DNA of 64,000 nucleotides from contig CALBZE010000101.1 of the NCBI GenBank assembly GCA_937889645.1, positions 1 through 64,000 on the forward strand, written 5' to 3'. A program made the position numbers and the translations under genes. This DNA comes from an uncultured bacterium (lineage in GTDB: Bacteria > Gemmatimonadota > Gemmatimonadetes > Longimicrobiales > RSA9). Below, piece after piece: positions 53,205 to 63,706 of the stretch (positions within the stretch are counted from its first letter, which is position 1; every line of letters begins with the position of its first letter). Under the pieces are notes generated by a model. That model searched no databases, had not been told where the DNA came from, and saw nothing but the letters and a program-made list of their open reading frames with translations.

Positions 53205-54866
53205 ATGGACGTTCAGGGGCGGACGATTCTGCTGCTGGGTGGCTCGGGGTTGGTGGGGCTCGCTGTCGCGAGGCGCTTGTTGCGGCATGGGCCGAGGGCG
53301 CTCGTGATCACGGCGTTGACGCGAGAGGAAGCGGAAGGCGCGATCGCGGAGTTGGAGGCCGAGGGGATCGTGCCAGACGGGACGTCGCTCGTAGGGGAAT
53401 GGGGCGACATCTTCCTGCCGGAGGCCGTGAAGGACTGGCCGCGGGCGAAGGTCCTGGAGGATGCCGGGGCGCGGGCCCAGTTGCTGGACGACCTCTATGG
53501 CGAGCTGACACCCGCGGTGGTCGAGCGCTCGACGCTGGGCGCGCTGCTGTTGCGCCATCGGCCGCAGATCGTCGTCGACTGCGTCAACACTGCGACGGCG
53601 CTTGCCTACCAGAACGTGTTCGAGAGCGCGGCGTCGTTGCGGCGTCGGGCGCGGGAGGGGAGCGTCGACCTGGGCGCCGTGGAGGGCCACCTGGCGACGC
53701 TGTACCTGCCGCAGCTGATCCGCCACGTACAGATTGCGCTGGAGGCGATGCGGCAGGTACGGACGGCGGTCTATGTGAAGATCGGCACGGCCGGGACGGG
53801 CGGGATGGGGCTGAACATCCCGTTCACGCACTCCGAGGAGCGGCCGAGCCGCATGCTGCTGGCCAAGTCCGGCGTGGCCGGGGCGCACACGCTTTTCCTG
53901 TTCCTGATGTCGCGGACGCCTGGCGCGCCTGCGGTAAAGGAGATCAAGCCGACGGCGGCGATCAGCTGGAAGCGTATCGGGTACGGCGAGGTGAAGCGGC
54001 GGGGCCAGCCGATCGAGCGGTACGATGCGGTACAGGCGCTCCCACTCGAATCCGCGTTCGGCGCGGACGCGACCGGCGCCTTCGAGCCGGCCGGCGGCCC
54101 GCTCGAGGGCGTCTACCTGGACGCGGGGGAGAACGGGCAGTTCAGCCTGGGCGAGTTCGAGGCGTTGACGTCGCTCGGGCTGATGGAGTTCATCACGCCG
54201 GAAGAGATCGCGCAGAACGTCGAGCGCGAGATCCTGGGCCACCCGACCGGGCGGGACGTGGTCGCGGCGCTGGATGCGTCGACGTCGGGCCCCACCTACC
54301 GCGCGGGCGTGCTGCGCGAGGCGGCGCTGGAGCAAATGGCGACGCTGGAGCGGGAGCGCGGGATCTATGCCGTCGCGTACGAGAACCTGGGTCCGCCGCG
54401 GCTCTCGAAGCTCCTCTTCGAAGGCGCGATCCTTGCCCGCCTGTACCCCGACATCGAGGCCGCGGCGCGCCTCGATCCGGAGGAGACTGCGCGGGCGGCC
54501 GAGCAATTGATCTCGGGGGACCGCGAGCTGCGGGTCCGGATCGTGTCGATCGGGCTGCCGATCCTCCTCGCCGACGGCGAGCGGATGCTGCGCGGACCCG
54601 TCCTCAAGGTGGCGCCGGCGCCCGATCAACGGCCGGACGATCCGCGCCTCGCGGAGAACGGCTGGGTCGACCTGCGGCCGTCGAACTGGGCGCGCTGGCG
54701 GAGCCGTCTCGAGGCGATGGCGGCGGAGCTGCGGGGCGGGCCGTCGGCTGCGGAAGGCTCCCGCGCCGACACCGAGCCCGGCGACCGGCGGACGAAATTG
54801 CGGCCCGGCCGGCTCGCTGCGTGGGTGTTCCGCTACGAGGACGAGGGCGAGCGGATCAAGCGGTAA
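53205..54866 (+). CDS. Large Rossmann-fold protein of unknown function
   Basis: 553 residues. The N-terminus RTILLLGGSGLVGLAVARRL (6-25) is a Rossmann nucleotide-binding motif as in extended SDR/saccharopine-dehydrogenase-like proteins. There is no YxxxK catalytic pair at the usual distance, although VYVKIGTAGTGGMGLNIPFT (about 186-205) occupies that place. The C-terminal 350 residues match nothing I recognise but read as one folded, non-membrane protein with an acidic-basic tail. The ATG lacks a good ribosome binding site. It lies between rlu and the Bat operon, same strand. Confidence 0.75.
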   Translation: MDVQGRTILLLGGSGLVGLAVARRLLRHGPRALVITALTREEAEGAIAELEAEGIVPDGTSLVGEWGDIFLPEAVKDWPRAKVLEDAGARAQLLDDLYGELTPAVVERSTLGALLLRHRPQIVVDCVNTATALAYQNVFESAASLRRRAREGSVDLGAVEGHLATLYLPQLIRHVQIALEAMRQVRTAVYVKIGTAGTGGMGLNIPFTHSEERPSRMLLAKSGVAGAHTLFLFLMSRTPGAPAVKEIKPTAAISWKRIGYGEVKRRGQPIERYDAVQALPLESAFGADATGAFEPAGGPLEGVYLDAGENGQFSLGEFEALTSLGLMEFITPEEIAQNVEREILGHPTGRDVVAALDASTSGPTYRAGVLREAALEQMATLERERGIYAVAYENLGPPRLSKLLFEGAILARLYPDIEAAARLDPEETARAAEQLISGDRELRVRIVSIGLPILLADGERMLRGPVLKVAPAPDQRPDDPRLAENGWVDLRPSNWARWRSRLEAMAAELRGGPSAAEGSRADTEPGDRRTKLRPGRLAAWVFRYEDEGERIKR

Positions 54867-55073
54867 GAGCGAGGGCGGGTGCGGCCGCGTGGCCACGCGC
54901 GGCCGCACCGGTGGCGAATGCGGCCGGCCCGCTCGCCCGCATTCGGCCCCGCACGCGGGTCGCGGTCGGCTGCCGGCACGAATGCGACACGGCCGCCGGC
55001 CGCGGATCCTCCGCCCGCGCGCCGGCGTACCAGTGGATCGGCCGGTAGACGAATCCAACGGGAGGAATGCTGC

Positions 55074-56053
<980 letters not shown>

Positions 56054-56057
<4 letters not shown>

Positions 56058-57037
56058 GCGCCGGAAGCGCCCAGACGGAGCGCGCCGACGTCGGACGCCG
56101 GGACCCGCACGACACCAACGGCGGCGTCCCGCGCGAGATCCTGCGTCAGGTCCGGTTGATCGAGCTCCGGACCCGAGGGTGGGTCGAATCGCTCTTCGGC
56201 GGCGAGTACCACTCGGTCTTCAAGGGCCAGGGGATGGAGTTCGCCGAGGTGCGCGAATACCAGCCCGGCGACGAAGTGCGCGCGATCGACTGGAACGTGA
56301 CCGCGCGCATGAGCCACCCCTACGTGAAACGGTACGTCGAGGAGCGCGAGCTGACGGTGCTCCTCCTGGTCGACCTCTCGGGCTCCGAGCAGTTCGGCAC
56401 CCGTGGCCGCTGGAAGGCCGAGCTCGCCGCGGAAATCGCGGCGGTGCTCGCGCTCTCCGCGGTCCGCAACAATGACCGGGTCGGTCTGCTCGTCTTCACG
56501 GACCGGGTCGAGCACTTCGTGCCGCCACGCAAGGGCCGCCGCCACGTCCTCCGGCTGATCCGCGACGTCCTCGCCTTCCGGCCGCAGGGCCGGGGGACGG
56601 ACCTCGCAGCCGCGCTCGACTACGCGGCCCGCGTGCTGCCCCACAGGGCGGTCGTGTTCGTCCTCAGCGACTTCCAGGTCGGCGGCGAAGGCGAGGAGAC
56701 CCGGAGGCGGCATGAGGCGTTCGAGCGATCCCTCAAGCTGATCTCCGGCAGGCACGACGTGGTCGCGGTGTCGATCACGGACGGGTCGGAAGAACAACTT
56801 CCGGATGTGGGCGTGCTGGTGCTGGTCGATCCCGAGACGGGTGCGATGCACGCCGTGGACACCGGCCGCGCCGCATTGCGCGCGGCGTACGGCGCCCGAC
56901 GCGCCGCCGGGCGGGAAGCCATGCGGCGTACGTTTCGCCGCCTCGGCGTCGACGAGATCGACGTGCGGACAGATGCATCGTACATCACGCCGCTCCTCGG
57001 CTTCTTCCGGCGGAGGGAGCGGCAGTTGAAGCGATGA
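56054..57037 (+). CDS. DUF58 / VWA-like domain protein
   Basis: 327 residues. The DUF58 core GMEFAEVREYQPGDEVRAID then WNVTARMSHPYVKRYVEERE is exact. It is followed by a VWA-like fold (LLLVDLSGSEQFGT, MIDAS-like D-x-S-x-S). It likely binds the MoxR ATPase and contributes to envelope assembly or stress tolerance. GTG start overlapping MoxR. No membrane segment is seen. Confidence 0.93.
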
Positions 57038-57963
57038 GTCTGCGGCTCCTCGCCCTGTCGTTCGCTCTCGCGGCGTTCCCGCTCCCGGGCGCAGCCATCG
57101 CGCAGGACCCCGCGCCGTCGGCCCCGACCGTCCGCACGGCGGTCGCGCCGGATACCGTCCTGGTCGGCGACGTCTTCCGCGTCGCGATCCGGGTCGACCT
57201 CCCGCCAGGGTATCAGGCCTCGTTCCCGGACTCGCTCCCGACGGCCGAGCCGCTCGAGTCTGCGGGACGGCGTGACGAGCGGGTCGAGACGCTGCCGGAC
57301 GGAGGGCGGCGGGTCACGGCGGTCTACTCGATGACCGCATGGCGTCCGGGAGCGGTGGAACTGCCGCCGGTCGAAGTCCGCCTCGCGGGTCCCGACGGCG
57401 AGCGCAGGGTCGAGGCGCGGTTCTCGGAGCTGGCCGTCCGCTCGGTACTCCCCGAAGACACCGCGGGGGTACAGCCCCGCGACCTGAAAGACGTACTGGG
57501 CTCGAGCCGGTCCTGGTGGCCGCTCCTCCTCGCGCTCCTCGTCGGTGCGGTGGCGGCCGCCGGTCTGGTCTACTGGCGGCGGCGCGGCCGCGAGGCGCCT
57601 ATCGCGGCGTACGCTGCGATTCCGCCGCGCGAGAGGGCGCTCGCGGCGCTCGACCGCGCCCGCAACTCCGGGCTCGTCGAGGCCGGTCGGTTCAAGCCGT
57701 TCTACTCGCTCGTGACCGCCGCCGTGCGCCTCTACCTCGAGGAGACGGACCGAGCATTGGGGGCGGAGCTGACCACCACGGAACTGATGGAGCGGGCGGA
57801 ACGGGCGATGGAGCCGGAGGACGCCGAGTCGCTGGGCCGACTCCTGGCTTCGGCGGACCTCGTCAAGTTTGCGCGCCGCCGGCCGTCGGCCGAAGACGCG
57901 CTGGCTGACTGGGAGATCGCGCGGGGCTTCGTCCTGAGGTACGGAAAGGAGGAGGCGCCGTGA
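57034..57963 (+). CDS. BatD/DUF4381-like membrane protein of the Bat operon
   Basis: 309 residues. A signal peptide (AFPLPGAAIAQ) is followed by a beta-sandwich domain (about 30-140, AVAPDTVLVGDVFRVAIRVD ... WRPGAVELPPVEVRL), one membrane segment (about 165-185), and a cytoplasmic helical domain (FKPFYSLVTAAVRLYLEETD). This combines a BatD-type Ig-like domain with a DUF4381-type tail. Its place between the DUF58 and BatA genes fits an adaptor for the complex. The function is not established. Confidence 0.75.
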   Translation: MSLRLLALSFALAAFPLPGAAIAQDPAPSAPTVRTAVAPDTVLVGDVFRVAIRVDLPPGYQASFPDSLPTAEPLESAGRRDERVETLPDGGRRVTAVYSMTAWRPGAVELPPVEVRLAGPDGERRVEARFSELAVRSVLPEDTAGVQPRDLKDVLGSSRSWWPLLLALLVGAVAAAGLVYWRRRGREAPIAAYAAIPPRERALAALDRARNSGLVEAGRFKPFYSLVTAAVRLYLEETDRALGAELTTTELMERAERAMEPEDAESLGRLLASADLVKFARRRPSAEDALADWEIARGFVLRYGKEEAP

Positions 57964-58949
57964 CCTTCGGATTCGCGAACCCATGGGCCCTGGCGCTCCT
58001 GCTCCTCGTTCCGGCGTGGTTCCTCGTCCAGCGCCGCTTTCGTCCGCGCGGGCTGCCGTTCCCCCGCGCGGCCGAGGCGGCGGAGCTCGACGCCCGGCAC
58101 ACGCGCTGGCTCGCCAGGGCGCCCGACTGGCTTCGCGGCGCCGCGATCGTCGCATTGATCGTCGCCCTCGCCGCGCCCCGGACCGGCGCGACCGCGATCG
58201 ACATCGAGGCCGACGGGATCGCGATCATGCTCGTCGTCGACATTTCGAGCTCGATGCTCGCCGAGGACTTCCACCCGGACAACCGGCTCGCGGTCGCCAA
58301 GGCCAAGGTTGCGGACTTCGTGCGCGGCCGGCGCTACGACCGGATCGGGATGGTCGCATTCGCGGGCGAGGCGCTCACGCAGGTGCCGATCACGATCGAT
58401 TACGACGTGCTCTACCGCGCGCTCGAGCGGCTCGACATCGGCCAGCTCGAGGACGGCACCGCGATCGGCACCGCCATTGCGACGGCTGCCAACCGCCTGC
58501 GCCAGGTCCCGGGTGAGTCGAAGGTCATGATCCTGATGACCGACGGCGAGAACAACCGCGGCGAAATCGACCCGATCACGGCGGCACGGGCGGCCGCGGC
58601 GTTCGGGATCAAGATCTACACGATCGGCGTCGGGAGCGAGGGCGTCGCTCCGATGCCCGTGGCGCGCGGCCTCCTGGGCGGTTATCAATACGCTCAGCTG
58701 CCGGTCCACATCGACGAGGAGCTGCTCCGCGAGATCGCGAGCCTCACGAACGGCCGGTACTTCCGCGCGACGAACGAGGCCGCGCTGGACAGCATCTACC
58801 GCCAGATCGACGAGCTGGAGAAGACGACGGTGGAGGTGCGACGCTACGTCGAGTACACACCCCGTCACCTTCCTTTCGTGATCCTCGGGGTCCTGTTCCT
58901 AGCCGCCGAATGGCTGCTCCTCGCCAGCCGCTGGGGGAGGGTGCCATGA
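57960..58949 (+). CDS. batA: VWA-domain membrane protein (BatA-like)
   Basis: 329 residues. Two N-terminal membrane segments (5-22 and 58-72), a VWA domain with MIDAS DISSSM (94-99), TDGENN and the Thr in between, and a C-terminal membrane segment (FVILGVLFLAAEWLLLA). BatA is part of the Bacteroides aerotolerance operon. The GTG start overlaps the previous gene; the stop overlaps the next. Confidence 0.9.
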   Translation: MTFGFANPWALALLLLVPAWFLVQRRFRPRGLPFPRAAEAAELDARHTRWLARAPDWLRGAAIVALIVALAAPRTGATAIDIEADGIAIMLVVDISSSMLAEDFHPDNRLAVAKAKVADFVRGRRYDRIGMVAFAGEALTQVPITIDYDVLYRALERLDIGQLEDGTAIGTAIATAANRLRQVPGESKVMILMTDGENNRGEIDPITAARAAAAFGIKIYTIGVGSEGVAPMPVARGLLGGYQYAQLPVHIDEELLREIASLTNGRYFRATNEAALDSIYRQIDELEKTTVEVRRYVEYTPRHLPFVILGVLFLAAEWLLLASRWGRVP

Positions 58950-60739
58950 GTTTCGCGCGTCCCGATCTCATCTGGCTCGCATTCGCATTGCCGCTGCTGT
59001 TCACGGCCGCGATCTGGGCGTACGCTCGTCGGCGCCGCCGGGTGGCCGACATCCTCGGCGACGACGCCCTGCTGCACCGGCTCGGCGCCGACGACCTGAA
59101 GCGGTTCCCGGCGCCGCGCCTGGGCCTGATCGGCCTCGCCGGGCTCGCGCTCGGCATCGCCGCCGCGGGGCCGCAGTGGGGCCGCGAAGTCGTCGAAACG
59201 CAGAACCGCGCCCTCGACATCGTCCTCGCCGTCGACGTGTCCAAGTCGATGTGGGCGCAGGACCTCTCGCCGGACAGGTTGGAGCGCGCGCGGCTGCTGG
59301 TGCGACGGCTGCTCCGCGAGCTGCCGGGGGACCGGATCGGCCTCGTCGCGTTCGCCGGTCGGGCGTACGTCCTCTCGCCGCTCACCGTCGACCACGGTGC
59401 GCTTCACCTCTACCTGGACGCGCTGGATCCGGCCATCGTGAGCCAGGGCGGCTCGTCGCTCGCGTCCGCGGTGAGACAGGCCACGGACCTGGTGCGGAGC
59501 CGGGAGGGGACGCGGTCGGATCGCGTGGTCGTGCTGGTCACCGACGGCGAGGCGTTGGAGGAGCAGGCCGACGTGGTGGCCGCCGCCGAGCGAGCGGCCG
59601 CGGCGGGCGTCGTCGTCTTCACGGTCGGCGTCGGCACGCCCGGCGGCGCGCCGGTTCCCGAGCGCGACCCGGTCACCGGCGCCGTGACGGGCTTCAAGCG
59701 AGAGCCATCTGGCTCGGTCGTCGTCTCCCGCCGTGACGACGGGCTCCTCGACCGGATCGCCCGCGCCACCGGGGGACGCTACATCCGCGCCGACGAGGCC
59801 GGTGCGACGGACGATCTGCTCGCGGCGCTCCGGGGATTGGAGCGCACGGCGACGGCGGCGGACCGCCAGGTCCGGGCGCAGGACCGTTTCGCGTGGTTCA
59901 TCGCCCTCGCGCTCGTGCTGCTCGCGATCGATGCCTGGCGCGCGCGGGGGATTCCGGCGACGGTCCTGATCACTGCGATGATGGCGCCGCTACGGCGGCG
60001 CGGCGCGGCCTCGCCGGAGGCGACGGCGGCCGCCCGGGTCGCCGTGATCCTCGTCGCCTTTGGCTTCTTCTCGGCCTTCGGGATCGGCGACATCGAACGC
60101 GGCAATCGGCTCTACAGGGAAGGGAAGTACGCCGAGGCGGTCGAGGCTTACCGAGAGGCGCTCGCCGACGGCGAGAGCTCGCCGATGCTGCACTACAATC
60201 TGGGCACCGCGCTCCTGCGGCTCGGCGAGTACGAGGAGGGGGAGCGCCACCTGCGGCAGGCGCTCGCGTCGATCGACCCGGACACGCGCGAGCGGACGCA
60301 CTACAACCTCGGCAACCGCTTCCTGGAAGCGGGGCGCGCGAGCGCGGATCCGGAGGCCCGGGCCCGTCTGCTGGACGCGGCGCTCGAGGCGTACAAGCAC
60401 GCGCTCCGGATCCGTCCGGACGACGTCGACGCGAAATGGAACCTCGAGCTGGCGCTGCGTGAGAGGGACCAGCTCCCGTCGCAGTCGCAGGCCGGTGGTT
60501 CGGGTGAATCCGACGACCAGCAGCCGAGCGACCCCTCGGGGAATCCGCAGGGCGGGGCGGGGCAGCAGCCGCCGCGGTCGTCCAGCTCGCCGAGCGGCGA
60601 CCTTCCCCGCGACCCGGGCGCGCTGACCCGCGAACAGGCGGAGCGGATCCTCAGCGCCGCCGAGCAGGACGAGCGAGAGTTGTTCCGGGACCAGCTCCGC
60701 AGGGGACGGCGCGATTCGCCGGTTGCTCGGGACTGGTGA
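58946..60739 (+). CDS. BatB-BatC fusion: VWA protein with C-terminal TPR domain
   Basis: 597 residues. The first 340 match BatB: membrane segments at 10-27 and 58-73, VWA with DVSKSM (97-102) and TDGEAL, then a third membrane segment (315-330). A second hydrophobic segment (AARVAVILVAFGFFSAFG, about 362-379) is followed by TPR repeats (383-500: IERGNRLYREGKYAEAVEAY, YNLGTALLRLGEYEEGERHL), as in BatC. A low-complexity Ser/Gly/Pro tail ends the protein. The second hydrophobic segment may be the former BatC signal peptide. ATG overlaps batA by 4 nt. Confidence 0.9.
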   Translation: MSFARPDLIWLAFALPLLFTAAIWAYARRRRRVADILGDDALLHRLGADDLKRFPAPRLGLIGLAGLALGIAAAGPQWGREVVETQNRALDIVLAVDVSKSMWAQDLSPDRLERARLLVRRLLRELPGDRIGLVAFAGRAYVLSPLTVDHGALHLYLDALDPAIVSQGGSSLASAVRQATDLVRSREGTRSDRVVVLVTDGEALEEQADVVAAAERAAAAGVVVFTVGVGTPGGAPVPERDPVTGAVTGFKREPSGSVVVSRRDDGLLDRIARATGGRYIRADEAGATDDLLAALRGLERTATAADRQVRAQDRFAWFIALALVLLAIDAWRARGIPATVLITAMMAPLRRRGAASPEATAAARVAVILVAFGFFSAFGIGDIERGNRLYREGKYAEAVEAYREALADGESSPMLHYNLGTALLRLGEYEEGERHLRQALASIDPDTRERTHYNLGNRFLEAGRASADPEARARLLDAALEAYKHALRIRPDDVDAKWNLELALRERDQLPSQSQAGGSGESDDQQPSDPSGNPQGGAGQQPPRSSSSPSGDLPRDPGALTREQAERILSAAEQDERELFRDQLRRGRRDSPVARDW

Positions 60740-63333
60740 TGCGTACGGCGACGTTGGTCCTGATGGCGGCCCTCTCCGCGTCGGGGGCCGCGTTCGCGCA
60801 GGGCGGTGCGCGGGACCCGGTGCGGGTCTGGTCGACGCTCTCGGCGCCTTTCGTCCCGCTCGGCGGCACGACGATCCTGGAGCTCCACATCGAAACGAGC
60901 GGCTCCGCCCCGCAGCGGATCACGGAGCCGGACCTCCCGCAGGAAATCGAAGTCCTCGGCACGCGCGACTACTCCCAGATCCGATTCTCGATGCCGGGAG
61001 GCCGGACCCGTCTCATCCGGCGCGAGCTCGTGCTGCGGCCGACGGCGCAGGGGCGGTTCCGCATCCCGCCCTTTGCCGTGACCATCGATGGGCAGACGTA
61101 CAGGACGCCGGCGCTCACGCTGGTCGTGGGGCAGGCGGCGCCCGGGGGAGGGGGGCCGGCCGGGGCGCCATGGGGGTCGGCGGGCGCGGGCGGCGGTGGC
61201 GGCGCCGGCGGTCCGACCGGGACCGGCGGCGGACCCGGCGCGGGGGGCGGACCCGGCCTCGCGGCCGGCGCGCTGCGCGCCCACGTCGCGCGTGGCCCCG
61301 ACGACGAGGTGCTGTTCGCCGTAACGCTGACGCCGGACACGGTCTATGTCGGTCAACAGGTAACGCTCCAGGCGGAGGTTCTCGTATCGGAGCGGGCGCA
61401 GTTCCGGCTCCGTCGCTCGCCCGAGTACGTGCCGCCCGACGCCCCGGGGTTCTGGACGCACGATCTGCCCGGAGCACCCTCGGCGCGGCCACAGGCGGTG
61501 GGTGGCCAGGTGTACCTCGGCCGTGCCGTCGCCCGTGCGTACTTCCCGATCACGCCGGGCAGCTACGTCCTCGAGCCGGCGCGCTTGACGTACGAGATCC
61601 GGCGGGGCGTGGTGTACTCGCCGCAGTCGCACGAGCTGAGGAGCGACTCGCTGCGCGTCGTCGTTCTCCCGCTCCCGGACGCCGGCAGGCCCGCGACGTT
61701 CACGGGCGCCGTGGGCCGGTTCGAGGTGCGCGCCCGCGTCGAGCCCGACGACGTCCGCGCCGGCGAGGCGACCGCGCTCGTGGTCGAGGTCGAGGGCGAC
61801 GGCCACATCAAGGCACTGCCGCCGCCCGCGCTCCCGTCGCTCCCCGGAATCCAGGTCTACCCGCCCAGCGAGCACGCGGAGGTGCGGACGGTAGACGGGG
61901 TCGTCACCGGGACTAAGCGATTCACGTGGGTGCTAGTCCCGGAGACGCCGGGACGCGTCGAAATCCCGCCGATCGAGTACGCGTACTTCGACCCGGAGCG
62001 CCGGGAGTACGCGGTGGCGAAGAGCGGGCCGCTGCACATCGACGTCCGCCCGGGCGCCGGTCAGCCTGCGACCCCGGCGCCCTCAGCGGCGATCCGATCC
62101 GTCAAGCCCGGGCCGGCCGGACCCCCGCGGCTGCGGTGGGTCCGCTCTCCCTGGTTCGCCGCGACGCTGCTCCTCCCGTGGCTCGGCGTCGTGGGCGCGC
62201 TCGTCGCGCGACGCCGCCCCGGGGGTGCTCGCGACCGTCGGTCCAACCGCGACCTGCGGCGGCGCCTCGATCGAGACCTGGAAGCGCTCCGCAGGCACGC
62301 GGGCGGCGATCCATCCGTGCTCCTGCGGGACCTCGATCGACTGATTCGCCGCTGGCTAGCGGACCGCCTGGCCGAGCCCGAACTGCGGCGAGCGGATCCG
62401 CGGGCGCTGGCGGCCTCCCTCGAGGCCCACGGAGTCGGGGCCGACACCGCCGCCGCGTTGGCGGAGCTGCTGGAAACGATCGGGCGCGCTCGATTCGAGC
62501 CGACGCCGACGAAGGGCACGGAGCGGCTCGCCATGGTCGACGGCGCCGAGCGATTGCTGCGGCGTGTGGATGTCGAGGCGCGCCGGTCACGGCCGGCCTC
62601 CGTCGACGCCTCGCTCGTGGTCCTCCTCGTCTTCGCCCTACCGGGGCTCGTCGCCGCGCAGGACACATCGTCCTTCGACCGAGGCGTGGAGTCGGTCGTG
62701 GAGGGGCGCTACGAGGAGGCGATCGAGGCGTTCGGCGCGTTCGTGGCCGTCGAGCCGGAGGACCCGGCCGGGTGGTACAACCTCGGCGTGGCCTACCACG
62801 AGGCTGGAGAACGCGGCCTGGCCGCCTGGGCATGGCTCCACGCCGCGCGCCTCGCCCCGCGCGACGCCGACACGCGCCACAACCTCCGGGCCACGGGGGT
62901 CGACCCGGCATTGGTGCGCCAGGTCGTGCCGCCGGTTCCGCTTTCGGGCGACGAGCTGGTCTTCCTGGCGGGCGCGTTCTGGTGGCTGGGCGCCGCGGCG
63001 ACGGCGTTGGCGATCTGGAAGCGACGTCGCGCTTTCGCGCTGACGGCCACCGTCGCTACCGCCCTCGCCCTGCTATGCGCCGGTGCTTGGGGCGCCGACC
63101 GCATAGGCGACGAGGTCGGCGTCACGCTGCCGGCGGAGACGCACCTCCGCGCGGCGCCGCACCTGCGCGCGGAATCGCTCCGCGCCCTGGAGGCCGCTTC
63201 CGGCGTGCAGATCGTGGAGGATAGGGACGGTTGGCTCCGCGTCCGCGCGCGGGGCGGCGAAGGGTGGATCGAGGCACGCGACGTGGGCCGATTCGGCCGG
63301 CGGCGCGCCTACGGCGCGCCGCCGGCGCTGTAA
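60736..63333 (+). CDS. BatD-BatE fusion: Ig-like repeats, TPR and SH3 domain
   Basis: 865 residues. Signal peptide (to AAFAQGG), then BatD-type beta-sandwich repeats (25-130, 180-300, 315-450), interrupted by a Gly-rich spacer (about 136-176). After a membrane segment near 473 and a cytoplasmic helical region comes an internal signal-like stretch (VVLLVFALPGLVAAQD, about 628), then TPR (FDRGVESVVEGRYEEAIEAF, WYNLGVAYHEAGERGLAAWA), two membrane segments and a C-terminal SH3b domain (THLRAAPHLRAESLRALEAA), as in BatE. GTG at 60736 overlaps the preceding stop; ATG 60739 is an alternative. Confidence 0.9.
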   Translation: MMRTATLVLMAALSASGAAFAQGGARDPVRVWSTLSAPFVPLGGTTILELHIETSGSAPQRITEPDLPQEIEVLGTRDYSQIRFSMPGGRTRLIRRELVLRPTAQGRFRIPPFAVTIDGQTYRTPALTLVVGQAAPGGGGPAGAPWGSAGAGGGGGAGGPTGTGGGPGAGGGPGLAAGALRAHVARGPDDEVLFAVTLTPDTVYVGQQVTLQAEVLVSERAQFRLRRSPEYVPPDAPGFWTHDLPGAPSARPQAVGGQVYLGRAVARAYFPITPGSYVLEPARLTYEIRRGVVYSPQSHELRSDSLRVVVLPLPDAGRPATFTGAVGRFEVRARVEPDDVRAGEATALVVEVEGDGHIKALPPPALPSLPGIQVYPPSEHAEVRTVDGVVTGTKRFTWVLVPETPGRVEIPPIEYAYFDPERREYAVAKSGPLHIDVRPGAGQPATPAPSAAIRSVKPGPAGPPRLRWVRSPWFAATLLLPWLGVVGALVARRRPGGARDRRSNRDLRRRLDRDLEALRRHAGGDPSVLLRDLDRLIRRWLADRLAEPELRRADPRALAASLEAHGVGADTAAALAELLETIGRARFEPTPTKGTERLAMVDGAERLLRRVDVEARRSRPASVDASLVVLLVFALPGLVAAQDTSSFDRGVESVVEGRYEEAIEAFGAFVAVEPEDPAGWYNLGVAYHEAGERGLAAWAWLHAARLAPRDADTRHNLRATGVDPALVRQVVPPVPLSGDELVFLAGAFWWLGAAATALAIWKRRRAFALTATVATALALLCAGAWGADRIGDEVGVTLPAETHLRAAPHLRAESLRALEAASGVQIVEDRDGWLRVRARGGEGWIEARDVGRFGRRRAYGAPPAL

Positions 63334-63548
63334 CCGCCGATCTCCGCGTCATATCCGTGCGACCTGAGGTGCGCGACGAGCTGCTCCAGACTGATGTGCC
63401 GCTCGTCGTACTCGACCTCGGCGCCGCCCGGTCGACCCGCCCGGACCGACGCCGTCCGCACTCCCCTGTGCGCTTCGAGCATCTTGCGAACCTCGTCGGC
63501 CAGGTACTCGTCCTCGATCGCTCGGATCTTCAGGTTCCCCGTCTTCAT
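63309..63548 (-). CDS. HMA-like small protein without metal-binding cysteines
   Basis: 79 residues. NLKIRAIEDEYLADEVRKML, then GVRTASVRAGRPGGAEVEYD and ISLEQLVAHLRSHGYDAEI, follow the beta-alpha-beta-beta-alpha-beta order and the typical G-V..A.V and GY.A spacing of heavy-metal-associated domains. The CxxC loop is absent and there is no Cys at all. The start at 63548 has a GGGAGGTG site. Its 3' end overlaps batDE by 25 nt (convergent). Confidence 0.75.
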   Translation of the reverse strand: MKTGNLKIRAIEDEYLADEVRKMLEAHRGVRTASVRAGRPGGAEVEYDERHISLEQLVAHLRSHGYDAEIGGYSAGGAP

Positions 63549-63637
63549 CGCACCTCCCGAACCCCAAGCAGGGCAGCATGCGTGCCAGCCGACAGGCTGC
63601 CGGGCGCGTCGGGCGGGCACGGGCCGCGTCGCGCCGC

Positions 63638-63665
63638 TTGACCGGAGACCCGTCGCCCCTATACT
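63638..63665 (+). promoter_or_regulatory. Predicted promoter of upp
   Basis: TTGACC (63638-63643), a 16-nt spacer and TATACT (63660-63665), about 41 nt before the upp start. Divergent from the HMA-like gene. Confidence 0.65.
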
Positions 63666-63706
63666 ACCGCGCGCTGTCGGCACCTGAGATCGTGAGGAGG
63701 CGATTC

